From the NCBI RefSeq assembly GCF_051955275.1, contig NZ_JBQCGW010000009.1, positions 5,620-69,619 of the forward strand: 64,000 nt of DNA. Reading direction: 5' to 3'. How positions within the stretch are numbered: the first letter of the stretch is position 1; each line of letters starts with the position of its first letter. This document shows positions 18,286 to 26,333 of the stretch, in pieces. The translations under genes were made by a program, and so were the position numbers. The notes beneath the pieces were generated by a model. That model did not search any database. It was not told where the DNA came from and saw nothing but the letters and a program-made list of their open reading frames with translations. This DNA comes from Pseudobacter sp051955275 (lineage in GTDB: Bacteria; Bacteroidota; Bacteroidia; Chitinophagales; Chitinophagaceae).

Positions 18286-19328
18286 CAGGCTTTGTACAAC
18301 TTGTTTTTGATACCGATCAGGAATTCAAACAGACCAGGAAAATGAATGGCCAGGAGATACTTGATCTTCCATTTCCGCAGGTAAGGGATCCTGAATATTT
18401 TATTGACAACTTTATCGAAATCAGGTTTCTTCAGTTTCAGGTCCCTCGCGATCTTCTTGATGGATACTGCGTACTCCACCACCCAGCGGGCTGTGAAGTT
18501 GGTCAAGGGCTGCTGTAAAGAAGACCAGTCGTGGTTCTTCGGAAGATGATCCATCACCCACTTCATGAAATTATCCGGCGTAACGTAGAATTTATCATAA
18601 TCGGATTCAGTGAAGCCGTAATTAGCGCCATGCACCACCTGGCAACCCAGGGAAGTATTCAGCAGCAAAGCTCCCTGCCGGGCGCCGCTGAGCACTATGT
18701 ATCCGAAATCCGTATTGTAAGGAGCCCCGAAATCAGGCATTCCTTCAATGGCCATAGCTATTTCTCTTTTTACCACACCACATGACCAGAGCAGGTGACA
18801 GCCGATCTCATTCCTGAAATATGCGTAAGGGAAATCCTTTCCTTCATACTTGCGGATGGTGCCGATCGGCAGGTTGGCCAGGCAGGAGTTGGTACCCACT
18901 TTCAGCCTGCTGCTGCGCGCCACTTCAGGGTTGTAACACATGATATCGCAGCCGCCCATGTACATACCATAACCCGGATGTTGCAGGCTGAGATCATACA
19001 GGGTTTGCAGCATATCCGGATATACGGGATCATCATCCGTGATCATCACCACGTATTCCGTTTCGGCTTTGGCCAGGCTCCTGTTGAAGCTCTTCACCAT
19101 GCCGAGGTTCACTTCGTTCACATAATAAGAAACGCGCGGATCATTGAATGCATCCACAGTGGCCCTGGCGCTACCCGCAGGATCATTGTCAGAGATCACC
19201 ACCCTGAAATGCGGGAAGCTCTGTTTGGCAAGGGCCGTCAGCTGCTGATGCAGGAAGTCCGGCCTCTTGAAAGTGGTCATGCAAAAAGTGACCCAGGGAT
19301 TGCTGAAAGAAGGTTCGCCTGCATTCAT
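18285..19328 (-). CDS. Glycosyltransferase family 2 (GT-A)
   Basis: 347 aa. Opens with VTFCMTTFKRPDFLHQQL, followed by VVISDNDPAGSARATVDAF and the metal-binding MITDDDPVYPDML. Contains a long central insertion of unknown role and a basic C-terminus. It lies between a CmcI-type methyltransferase (15-nt gap) and another GT2 gene (TGATG overlap), in the same operon. Donor and acceptor unknown. Confidence 0.87.
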   Translation of the reverse strand: MNAGEPSFSNPWVTFCMTTFKRPDFLHQQLTALAKQSFPHFRVVISDNDPAGSARATVDAFNDPRVSYYVNEVNLGMVKSFNRSLAKAETEYVVMITDDDPVYPDMLQTLYDLSLQHPGYGMYMGGCDIMCYNPEVARSSRLKVGTNSCLANLPIGTIRKYEGKDFPYAYFRNEIGCHLLWSCGVVKREIAMAIEGMPDFGAPYNTDFGYIVLSGARQGALLLNTSLGCQVVHGANYGFTESDYDKFYVTPDNFMKWVMDHLPKNHDWSSLQQPLTNFTARWVVEYAVSIKKIARDLKLKKPDFDKVVNKIFRIPYLRKWKIKYLLAIHFPGLFEFLIGIKNKLYKA

Positions 19329-19343
19329 CTGTTGGAATGGTTT

Positions 19344-20081
19344 CTATTTGATTCTCTTCAGGTAACCTGAAGGGGCCACACTGATCAGTAATTTATTATC
19401 GATGGCTGTATCGATCACAAAGCGGGGATCCTGCTTCACGTATTCGTACACGGCAGTGAGTGGGTTATTGCCAACACCCCACGGGCGTGATTCCTTGAAA
19501 TAGTTCTCAGGAAGTTTCTCTACTATAGTATCGAACACCACGCAGTATGAACCTGGCGTAACCAGCGGCGCATAGAGCTCCAGTTCGCGCAGCACATGTT
19601 CATGTGTATGATTGGAATCCAGCAGCACCATCACGGTCTGCTTGCCTTCAGCCGCCTGGCGCACCTGTGCAGCGATCTCGTCGCTCACGGCTGAGCCTTC
19701 AAGCATCCTGATTCGCTTCATCATCGGGTGTGCTTCTATCTCTTTCCTGTTATGTGCGCGTATATCGATATCGATGCCCAGTACTTCTCCTTTGCCGATC
19801 AGTTCCATCAGTGAAGCGTAGAAGATCAGTGATCCACCATGAGCGATGCCGGTCTCGATGATAAGGTCGGGCTTCAGCTCCCAGATCAGTTCCTGCATGG
19901 CGATCATATCCTGCGGGTACTGGATGATGGGCCTGCCCATCCAGCTGAAATTATAAGAGTACTGGCTCTTGTTGCTTGCGTCGTTGAAAGCTTTGGCGGC
20001 TGCCTGCAGCTCTTCATTATTGCCATTGGCATCAATCCTTTGCTTTCTTTCTTCAATAAAAGCCTTTACAGGATCACTCAT
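19344..20081 (-). CDS. CmcI-family SAM-dependent methyltransferase (cephalosporin-hydroxylase-like)
   Basis: 245 aa. Rossmann-type methyltransferase of the CmcI/rhamnosyl O-methyltransferase family: ELKPDLIIETGIAHGGSLIF (SAM loop), GIDIDIRAHNRKEIEAHP, VMVLLDSNHTHEHVLREL (metal-binding Asp and His region) and a C-terminal FKESRPWGVGNNPLTAVYEY block. Family members often O-methylate sugars. It overlaps the upstream epimerase gene by 8 nt. In this operon it most likely O-methylates the unusual hexose or the finished oligosaccharide; the target hydroxyl cannot be inferred. Confidence 0.85.
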   Translation of the reverse strand: MSDPVKAFIEERKQRIDANGNNEELQAAAKAFNDASNKSQYSYNFSWMGRPIIQYPQDMIAMQELIWELKPDLIIETGIAHGGSLIFYASLMELIGKGEVLGIDIDIRAHNRKEIEAHPMMKRIRMLEGSAVSDEIAAQVRQAAEGKQTVMVLLDSNHTHEHVLRELELYAPLVTPGSYCVVFDTIVEKLPENYFKESRPWGVGNNPLTAVYEYVKQDPRFVIDTAIDNKLLISVAPSGYLKRIK

Positions 20082-20931
20082 GGTTCAGTATGGTTTTAAG
20101 TTTGGTATCGTCTCCCCAGAACCTCATTGGTTCGTAATCGGGGTATGGATAATAGCCCCGGTTGAGGACTATCGTCCTTTTGTTTTGATGTAAATAATCT
20201 TCCACCAGCTGGTTCACTGTTTGCGGTTGACCGCTGCAACAGTTGATCACACCGGTGACCTGCTGCTGAAGCGCAATGCGCACAATGTATTCCGCCACTT
20301 TCTCCACCGGCAGGAAATCCCTTACCTGTTCTCCCCCACTCATATTGAACTCAGCATCGCCGTTGGCCAGGGCCTTTTCCAGTTGCGAAAGTAAGGATTT
20401 CGGATTTTGTCCTTTTCCATACATGTAGAAGAGCCTGGCCCATTTGAAACTGACACCTTTTTCAGCAGCCAGTTGCTCCAGGAAGATCCTCAGTTCATTC
20501 TTGGCGATGGCATATGGATTGGCAGGAAATACTTCCATTTCTTCTTTCAGCAGTCCTTCCTGCATGCCGTATTCAAAGCAGGTTCCGGTCACGGTCAGAT
20601 CGTTAAGCCCCTTGTCTGTAAGGTTTGCCAGCAGCGCCTTGTGGCGGGGCAGGTTGATCTCCGTGTGGAAACCGGATTTATAATTGGGCAATCCTTCCCA
20701 GGCAAGATGTATCATATGGGAGGGCCTGCCGAAATAATCATAATAATTCACAACCGGATCGAAGCTGTTGAAATCGAAAGGCAGATAATTCACCTGGTTG
20801 TACCAGGGCATGGCAGCAGCTTTCTCAGCACTGGCTGAGCTGGCTATCACCTGGTGACCCGATTGCAGTAACCGGGCAACCACATAATTGCCGATAAAAC
20901 CAGTTGCTCCTGTTACCAGTACTGCCGCCAT
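20074..20931 (-). CDS. NAD-dependent epimerase/dehydratase (probable 4-ketoreductase)
   Basis: 285 aa extended SDR. NAD(P)-binding VTGATGFIGNYVV (GxxGxxG), catalytic YAIAK (YxxxK) with upstream TVTGTCFEYG, and RLFYMYGKGQNPKSL in the substrate lobe. Its place directly after the C-methyltransferase gene (5-nt gap) makes it the best candidate for the final 4-keto reduction of the CDP-6-deoxy sugar. That is an inference from context; an epimerase function cannot be excluded. Confidence 0.85.
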   Translation of the reverse strand: MAAVLVTGATGFIGNYVVARLLQSGHQVIASSASAEKAAAMPWYNQVNYLPFDFNSFDPVVNYYDYFGRPSHMIHLAWEGLPNYKSGFHTEINLPRHKALLANLTDKGLNDLTVTGTCFEYGMQEGLLKEEMEVFPANPYAIAKNELRIFLEQLAAEKGVSFKWARLFYMYGKGQNPKSLLSQLEKALANGDAEFNMSGGEQVRDFLPVEKVAEYIVRIALQQQVTGVINCCSGQPQTVNQLVEDYLHQNKRTIVLNRGYYPYPDYEPMRFWGDDTKLKTILNHE

Positions 20932-20936
20932 TGGAG

Positions 20937-22163
20937 TTACAGTATTTGTAAAGAAGGGATGGGTACTACAAATTGCCCTTTCCAGTTGCGGATGAACGCC
21001 AGCTGCTGCACAATCTCTTCCTTGATATTCCAGGGAAGGATGATCACAAAATCAGGCTGGTGCTGCTTCAGGTGCTCCAGATCCACTACGGGAATATGAC
21101 TGGCCGGCATGAACTTACCCTGTTTGTGAGGGTTGGCGTCAACGGCGTATTCGATCAGGTCAGACTTGATGCCGCAATAGTTCAACAGGGTATTACCTTT
21201 TGCTGCTGCGCCATAGGCCGCCACTTTTTTACCGGCACGTTTCTGTTCCACCAGGAAGTCCATAAGGTCCAGTTTCACTTTAAGCGCACGCTGTGTGAAA
21301 TTATCATAGTAGTCGAGCCCCTGCATGCCCTTGCTCTTTTCTTTATCCAGCAGCATCTGCACATTGGGGGTTATTATATGGGTGCTGTCTTCTTTGTGAT
21401 GTGCGTAGATGCGCAGTGATCCTCCATGAGTGGGGATCTCTTCCACATCAAACATTTCCAGTCCAGCTTCCGCAAAGATCTGCTGCACGGTATAGAAAGA
21501 CAGGTAAGAGAAATGCTCATGATAGATGGTATCGAACTGATTATTGTCTACCAGTTGCATCAGGTGCGGGAACTCCATGGTGATCACCCCATCAGTGGCC
21601 AGCAGTATCTTCATCCCACCTACAAAATCCACGATATCCGGCACATGCGCCAGTACATTGTTTCCCAGGAGGAGATTGGCTTTGATACCTTTCGCTGCAA
21701 GGGTTTCAGCCAGGCGAACGCCAAAGAAATCAACCACAGATTCAACGCCTTTCTCTTCCGCTGCTTTTGCAGTATTGGCGGTAGGCTCGATACCGAGCAC
21801 CGGTACTTTCTTTTCCACGAAGTACTGCAGCAGGTAGCCATCGTTGGAAGCGATTTCTATTACCTTGGATCGTTCGTTATAACCAAAACGTTCGATCATC
21901 TTTTCCGTATAAGCTTTGGCATGTTTGAGCCAGCTGGTGGAATAGGATGAGAAGTAAACATAATCGCTGTTGAAGATGGCGTCGGACTTTTTATATTCAT
22001 CAACCTGCACCAGGAAACATTTGGGGCAGGTGAAGGTTTTGAGGGGATAGAATGTTTCCGGTTCATTCAGCTGCTCCTGCCTTAGAAATGAATTGGAAGC
22101 AGGGGAATTGAACAGGTCGATAAAAACATGCGTAAGTTCCGTTTTACAAAATCTGCATTGCAT
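20937..22163 (-). CDS. NDP-4-keto-6-deoxyhexose C3-methyltransferase (TylCIII/NovU/TcaB9 type)
   Basis: 408 aa. The N-terminal zinc-binding domain has two CxxC pairs (CRFC near residue 3, CPKC near 40). The SAM-binding domain shows VIEIASNDGYLLQYF. IYHEHFSYLSFYTVQQIF is the diagnostic active-site block of sugar C-methyltransferases, with the His-Glu-His that acts as base on the keto sugar. The C-terminal domain begins AYGAAAKGNTLLNYCGI. The family transfers a methyl group from SAM to C3 of a 4-keto-6-deoxy nucleotide sugar, giving a branched-chain sugar. The neighbours rfbF and rfbG supply the CDP-4-keto-6-deoxy substrate. Confident at family level; CDP as carrier is inferred from the operon. 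Confidence 0.88.
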   Translation of the reverse strand: MQCRFCKTELTHVFIDLFNSPASNSFLRQEQLNEPETFYPLKTFTCPKCFLVQVDEYKKSDAIFNSDYVYFSSYSTSWLKHAKAYTEKMIERFGYNERSKVIEIASNDGYLLQYFVEKKVPVLGIEPTANTAKAAEEKGVESVVDFFGVRLAETLAAKGIKANLLLGNNVLAHVPDIVDFVGGMKILLATDGVITMEFPHLMQLVDNNQFDTIYHEHFSYLSFYTVQQIFAEAGLEMFDVEEIPTHGGSLRIYAHHKEDSTHIITPNVQMLLDKEKSKGMQGLDYYDNFTQRALKVKLDLMDFLVEQKRAGKKVAAYGAAAKGNTLLNYCGIKSDLIEYAVDANPHKQGKFMPASHIPVVDLEHLKQHQPDFVIILPWNIKEEIVQQLAFIRNWKGQFVVPIPSLQIL

Positions 22164-22166
22164 AGT

Positions 22167-22712
22167 TTACAATCCTTTAAAGTTTGTGGTGAGCAGCGGA
22201 TGGCTGGCATCCCTGTCAGACAGGTTCCCTGCGGCCAGCGGCCATTTGATATCGAGTGCAGGATCATCATGTCGGAGGCCGCCTTCCGATCCCGGCTTAT
22301 AATATTCGCTGTGAAGGTAAATGAGCTCACAGTTATCAGTAAGCGCCTGGAACCCATGCGCAAAACCTTCGGGTATATACATCATATTGCGGTTGGCAGC
22401 GGAAAGCTCTGCTCCGAACCATTGCAGGAATGTGGGTGAGCCTTCGCGGCAATCCACGATCACATCATAAACTGCGCCGGCAATACACCTTACCATCTTG
22501 ATCTCGCGGAACGGAGGCAATTGAAAGTGCATCCCTCTTACGGTGCCTGCATGAGTAGTGAAGGAATGATTCATCTGTACCCACTCACTGGTATGCCCGA
22601 TCTCTTTGAAAGCATCTTTGCAATAGAACCTGGCAAACCATCCACGGTCATCGGTGAATGGCTTCAGCCCTATTATATAGCTGCCGGCGAGCGGAGTGTG
22701 TGTAAAGATCAT
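22167..22712 (-). CDS. rfbC: dTDP-4-dehydrorhamnose 3,5-epimerase-like protein
   Basis: 181 aa cupin-fold epimerase. The start at 22712 (MIFTHTPLAGSYIIGLKPF) overlaps the upstream rfbG stop as ATGA and fits the family; a longer start at 22793 would add 27 unrelated residues. Conserved elements: GTVRGMHFQLPP with the catalytic His, VYDVIVDCREGSPTF with the His-activating Asp, YIPEGFAHGFQAL and the tyrosine-bearing EYYKPGSEGGLRHDDP. In this CDP-sugar operon it probably epimerises C3 and/or C5 of the 4-keto-6-deoxy intermediate and does not serve dTDP-rhamnose synthesis, because no rmlA, rmlB or rmlD is nearby. Confidence 0.88.
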   Translation of the reverse strand: MIFTHTPLAGSYIIGLKPFTDDRGWFARFYCKDAFKEIGHTSEWVQMNHSFTTHAGTVRGMHFQLPPFREIKMVRCIAGAVYDVIVDCREGSPTFLQWFGAELSAANRNMMYIPEGFAHGFQALTDNCELIYLHSEYYKPGSEGGLRHDDPALDIKWPLAAGNLSDRDASHPLLTTNFKGL

Positions 22713-23794
22713 AATGCCTGGTACTGGTTGATTTGTTGAAGAGTGAATGCAAGTTGCTCCTTCACAGGCTGTGTGTACCATTCGATGGTCCACCGGATGG
22801 CTTCCTTAGCGCTGAGCTTCGGTTTCCAGTGCAGCTGCTGCATGGCTTTGGCAATGTCGAGCTTGAGCAGGTTGGCTTCGTGTGGCTGACCGGGAACGGC
22901 CAGGTTGCTCCAGTTACCGCTTCCCCAGCTGCCGATGGCCGTTTCCACCAGTTGTTGTACGGTAAGATGGTCTTCCGGCAGGGGACCGAAATTATACGCA
23001 CTGGAATAAGTAGCGGGCAGGTTGTAGAGTAAAGCGCCGAGCACGAGGTAACCGTGCAGGGGCTCCAGCACATGCTGCCAGGGCCTTATTGAATTCGGGT
23101 TACGCACGGGTATGCTCTGTTCCGCACTCAGTGCGCGGACAATATCCGGCACGATGCGGTCCTTGCTCCAGTCGCCCCCTCCTATCACATTGCCTGCGCG
23201 GGCGCTGGCAATGGCCGGACGATTTTTCAGGGCCTGGGAAGGATTGAAAAATGAGTTCCTGAACGAACTCACCACGATCTCCGTACAGGCCTTGCTGGCG
23301 CTGTATGGATCATAACCTCCCAGTACATCATCTTCTTTATAGAGAATATCCTGTTCTTTGTTTTCGTACACCTTATCGGTGGTGATCACCACAATAGCGC
23401 AGTGCTTATCCAGCCTGATAGCCGCTTCCAGCAGGTTGGCAGTACCGATGGCATTCACTTCAAAGGTTTCGGCCGGGATCTCGTAAGAAAGTCTTACCAG
23501 TGGCTGTGCTGCCAGGTGGAAAATAAAATCCGGACGAAAATCCAGCACGGTCTGTTTCAGCAGTTCCTTATTGCGGATATCTGCCAGGATGGAAGCGCCG
23601 GGAACGAATGGCTCCATCAGTTGGTAGATACCACCTTCATAGGAAGGCGGTAGCGCATAGCCCTTTACGTCAGCTCCCAGTTGGGTAAGCCAGTTCATCA
23701 GCCAGGCGCCTTTGAAGCCGGTATGGCCGGTGAGCAGCACTTTCTTTCCCTGGTATAAGGAAAGTAATTCTGTATTGCTTACCAGATTTTCCAT
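22709..23794 (-). CDS. rfbG: CDP-glucose 4,6-dehydratase
   Basis: 361 aa from the ATG at 23794 (MENLVSN), the family-typical start; an in-frame ATG at 23815 would add seven residues and overlap rfbF further. Extended SDR with VLLTGHTGFKGAWLMNWL (NAD-binding), VVITTDKVYENKEQ (catalytic Thr-Asp-Lys) and YDPYSASKACTE (YxxxK). The enzyme converts CDP-glucose to CDP-4-keto-6-deoxyglucose. It partly overlaps rfbF upstream and couples to the rfbC-like gene downstream. Signature segments VIGGGDWSKDRIVPDIVRAL and NPNSIRPWQHVLEPL are characteristic. Confidence 0.93.
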   Translation of the reverse strand: MENLVSNTELLSLYQGKKVLLTGHTGFKGAWLMNWLTQLGADVKGYALPPSYEGGIYQLMEPFVPGASILADIRNKELLKQTVLDFRPDFIFHLAAQPLVRLSYEIPAETFEVNAIGTANLLEAAIRLDKHCAIVVITTDKVYENKEQDILYKEDDVLGGYDPYSASKACTEIVVSSFRNSFFNPSQALKNRPAIASARAGNVIGGGDWSKDRIVPDIVRALSAEQSIPVRNPNSIRPWQHVLEPLHGYLVLGALLYNLPATYSSAYNFGPLPEDHLTVQQLVETAIGSWGSGNWSNLAVPGQPHEANLLKLDIAKAMQQLHWKPKLSAKEAIRWTIEWYTQPVKEQLAFTLQQINQYQAL

Positions 23795-24555
23795 TTCGCC
23801 TGATTGTTTTGCCATAAAGCTTCCAGTTCCAGTTTATCGCGCATGGCATCCATGCATTTCCAGAACCCATGGTGCTGAAAAGCCATCAGCTGCTCGTTTT
23901 TGGCCAGGTTCTCCAGGGGAGCATCCTCCCACATGGTATCATCCATATTGCCGTCGAGGTAACTGAACACTTCGGGCTTCAGCACAAAAAAACCTCCGTT
24001 GATCCATTTGCCATCGCCTTTGGGTTTTTCTTTGAAGTTGAGCACTTCTCCATTGGGTCCCATTTCCATACCACCGAAGCGGGCTTCGGGCTGGATGGCG
24101 GTTACGGTAGCTACTTTGTTATGGGCCTTATGAAAGGCCAGGAGCTTCGCCAGGTCAACATCGGCAACACCATCACCATACGTGAGCATGAAATCCTCAT
24201 TGCCCACATATTGCTGCACGCGTTTAAGCCTGCCTGCAGTTTTGGTGTTCAGACCGGTATCCACCAGGGTTACCTTGAAAGACTCTGTATTGGTGTAGTG
24301 AACATCCAGCTTATTGCTGCCCAGTTCGATGGTGAGATCTGAATTATGCAGGAAATATTGCATGAAGTATTCCTTGATCAGGAAGCCTTTATATCCAAGA
24401 CAAATAATGAATTCATTGAAACCGTAATGGCTGTATATCTTCATGATATGCCAGAGGATCGGCTTACCACCGATCTCCACCATGGGTTTGGGACGAGTAT
24501 CTGTTTCCTCGGCTATACGCGTGCCGAGGCCGCCGGCAAAAATGACTACTTTCAT
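23779..24555 (-). CDS. rfbF: Glucose-1-phosphate cytidylyltransferase
   Basis: 258 aa from the ATG at 24555 (MKVVIFAGGLGTR); a TTG further upstream at 24576 lies on the promoter box and is rejected. Nucleotidyltransferase fold with FAGGLGTRIAEET, RPKPMVEIGGKPILWHIM and the metal-binding MLTYGDGVADVDL. It makes CDP-glucose from CTP and glucose-1-phosphate, committing carbon to the CDP-deoxysugar pathway. First gene of the eight-gene minus-strand operon (rfbF, rfbG, rfbC-like, C-MT, reductase, CmcI-type MT, GT2, GT2), with a TAGCTTTG promoter box 18 nt upstream. Confidence 0.95.
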   Translation of the reverse strand: MKVVIFAGGLGTRIAEETDTRPKPMVEIGGKPILWHIMKIYSHYGFNEFIICLGYKGFLIKEYFMQYFLHNSDLTIELGSNKLDVHYTNTESFKVTLVDTGLNTKTAGRLKRVQQYVGNEDFMLTYGDGVADVDLAKLLAFHKAHNKVATVTAIQPEARFGGMEMGPNGEVLNFKEKPKGDGKWINGGFFVLKPEVFSYLDGNMDDTMWEDAPLENLAKNEQLMAFQHHGFWKCMDAMRDKLELEALWQNNQAKWKIW

Positions 24556-24573
24556 ATTTTGAAAAAAGTTGTG

Positions 24574-24581
24574 CAAAGCTA
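24574..24581 (-). promoter_or_regulatory. -7 box of the rfbF operon
   Basis: TAGCTTTG on the minus strand, an exact TAnnTTTG match ending 18 nt before the rfbF ATG. It forms a divergent pair with the box at 24629-24636. Confidence 0.55.
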
Positions 24582-24628
24582 ACTTATTAATATCTCATTA
24601 CATAGGGGAAGCAGCAGCAAAGTTTACT

Positions 24629-24636
24629 TACTTTTG
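24629..24636 (+). promoter_or_regulatory. -7 box of the flippase gene
   Basis: TACTTTTG, an exact TAnnTTTG match ending 24 nt before the ATG at 24661. Confidence 0.5.
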
Positions 24637-24660
24637 CTCCCACTTTACCAACAAATCCCA

Positions 24661-26148
24661 ATGGGGCAGATCCGCAAACAAACCATACAATCATCCTTTC
24701 TGTCGTATGCAGGATTCCTGATCGGCGCCATCAACACTTACTTTTTCACCAAACAGGGACTTTTCACCCCCGAACAATACGGCCTCACCCAAACCATTAT
24801 CAGCATTGCACAGATCATTGCCCCCATCGGCACGTTGGGCATGACCATTTACATGGGCAAGTTCTTCCCGTATTATTTCGACAGACTCAGCCATAAACGG
24901 AATGATATGCTTGCTATTGCCGTGATGATCAGCGCCATTGGCGCCATCCTGGTGTTTACGGCCTGCCTCATCTTTGAGCCGCTGGTTGTGCGGAAGTTTT
25001 CGGAAAGGTCGCTCCTGCTGGTGAAATACTATTACTGGGGACTGGTATTTGCCTTCTTCTTTCTCTGCTTCATGATCCTTGAAAGCTATCTCTACACGCT
25101 GAAAAAGACTGTACTGCCCAATTTCATGAAGGAAACGATGTATCGCCTGACCGTATCGGTACTGATCTTTCTCTACGCTTTCAAACTAATCAGTTTCGAT
25201 ACCTTTGTGATCCTTTTTTGTTGCGTGTACATGCTGCTGGTGGTGATTGTAGTGATCTACCTGGTAGCCTCCGGAAATTTCCATCTCAATTTCCGGATCA
25301 GTACGGTCACCAAAAGACTGCGCAAACAGATCTTCACCTATGTGGCTTTCGTGTACAGCGGTATTGTAATCAACGGGATAGCCCGCCAGATAGACACCCT
25401 GGCCATTGCCGGTGTTGGCGGCCTTACCAAGGCGGGCATTTACACGCTCAACCAGTTTTCAGCTGCCATCATCCAGGTGCCCTACCGCGCGCTGATGGCC
25501 ATTGCGGCCCCGCTGATCGCAGAACACTGGAAGAACAAGAACCAGGAAGAGATCGGCCGCATCTTCAAAAGGGCCAGCATCAACCTGCAATTGATCAGCA
25601 CCTTCCTCTTCCTGATCATATGGATCAACTACGATGATGGACTCAAAGTAATGGGCCTCGATCCCAGGTTCGCCTCAGGCAAAATAGTGTTCCTCATCCT
25701 GGGCATCTACAATGTGATGGACCTGACCGTGGGTATCAGCAGCGCCGTGATCATGACCTCCCCCGCCTGGCGTTTCGATTTTTATTCCGGACTGGTGCTG
25801 CTGGCCACTTCCATTCCACTGAACATATATATGGCGCGTGCCTGGGAAATGGAGGGCGTTGCTATGGCCACCCTCATTACGTATACCACCTACAATACCA
25901 TCCGGATCATTTTCCTGAAAACCCGTTTCGGTTACTGGCCTTTCACCCCCCAAAGCCTCTATGCCCTGCTGATGGCGGTGGCAATATATGGCATCATGCA
26001 ACTGGTAAATATCCATGGCCTGGCGGGGATTATCATAAAGAGCGCCGTATTCTCCGGTCTTTATATCGGTGGAGTGCTTCTTTTCCGCCTTACCCCTGAC
26101 CTGCCGGAAGTGCTTAAAATCGTTAAAAAGAAACTGACCAGGAAATAA
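24661..26148 (+). CDS. wzx: Oligosaccharide flippase (Wzx-type, MOP superfamily)
   Basis: 495 aa from the ATG at 24661; the upstream in-frame TTG at 24634 falls inside the promoter box. About 14 membrane segments in the MOP/MATE-like arrangement, beginning QTIQSSFLSYAGFLIGAINT and containing TQTIISIAQIIAPIGTLGM. It would flip undecaprenyl-linked oligosaccharide across the inner membrane. Flippase genes normally accompany a Wzy polymerase, but none is recognisable in the window. The gene is divergent from the CDP-sugar operon and is followed 185 nt later by the GT8-like operon. Confidence 0.88.
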   Translation: MGQIRKQTIQSSFLSYAGFLIGAINTYFFTKQGLFTPEQYGLTQTIISIAQIIAPIGTLGMTIYMGKFFPYYFDRLSHKRNDMLAIAVMISAIGAILVFTACLIFEPLVVRKFSERSLLLVKYYYWGLVFAFFFLCFMILESYLYTLKKTVLPNFMKETMYRLTVSVLIFLYAFKLISFDTFVILFCCVYMLLVVIVVIYLVASGNFHLNFRISTVTKRLRKQIFTYVAFVYSGIVINGIARQIDTLAIAGVGGLTKAGIYTLNQFSAAIIQVPYRALMAIAAPLIAEHWKNKNQEEIGRIFKRASINLQLISTFLFLIIWINYDDGLKVMGLDPRFASGKIVFLILGIYNVMDLTVGISSAVIMTSPAWRFDFYSGLVLLATSIPLNIYMARAWEMEGVAMATLITYTTYNTIRIIFLKTRFGYWPFTPQSLYALLMAVAIYGIMQLVNIHGLAGIIIKSAVFSGLYIGGVLLFRLTPDLPEVLKIVKKKLTRK

Positions 26149-26190
26149 TACGGGATGGCATCCTCCGTTAAAAGCCCATTAAAAACAACC

Positions 26191-26206
26191 GATTCATGTA
26201 TGAATC
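26191..26206. promoter_or_regulatory. Inverted repeat upstream of the GT8/fdt operon
   Basis: gattcatgtatgaatc is a near-perfect 16-nt inverted repeat (7-bp arms, 2-nt centre), 19 nt upstream of the -33 TTTG. It could be an operator or the remains of a flippase terminator; no T run follows directly. Confidence 0.35.
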
Positions 26207-26224
26207 AACGGATAAGGCCTCTTT

Positions 26225-26257
26225 TTTGAACATTTCATGCACCGGACATTACATTTG
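26225..26257 (+). promoter_or_regulatory. Promoter of the GT8-fdtA-fdtB operon
   Basis: TTTG (26225-26228), a 21-nt spacer and TACATTTG (26250-26257) fit the Bacteroidota -33/-7 pattern. The predicted 5' untranslated region is about 70 nt. Confidence 0.55.
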
Positions 26258-26333
26258 CATGCAACGACCGTCAGTCATTACCTGTCAACACCGTAACGCT
26301 AACACATTATAAATCTGACTTTTGAAATAACCG

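Noticed and set aside
17572..18345. 257-codon plus-strand open frame
   Set aside because: Antisense to a GT2 gene with intact motifs.
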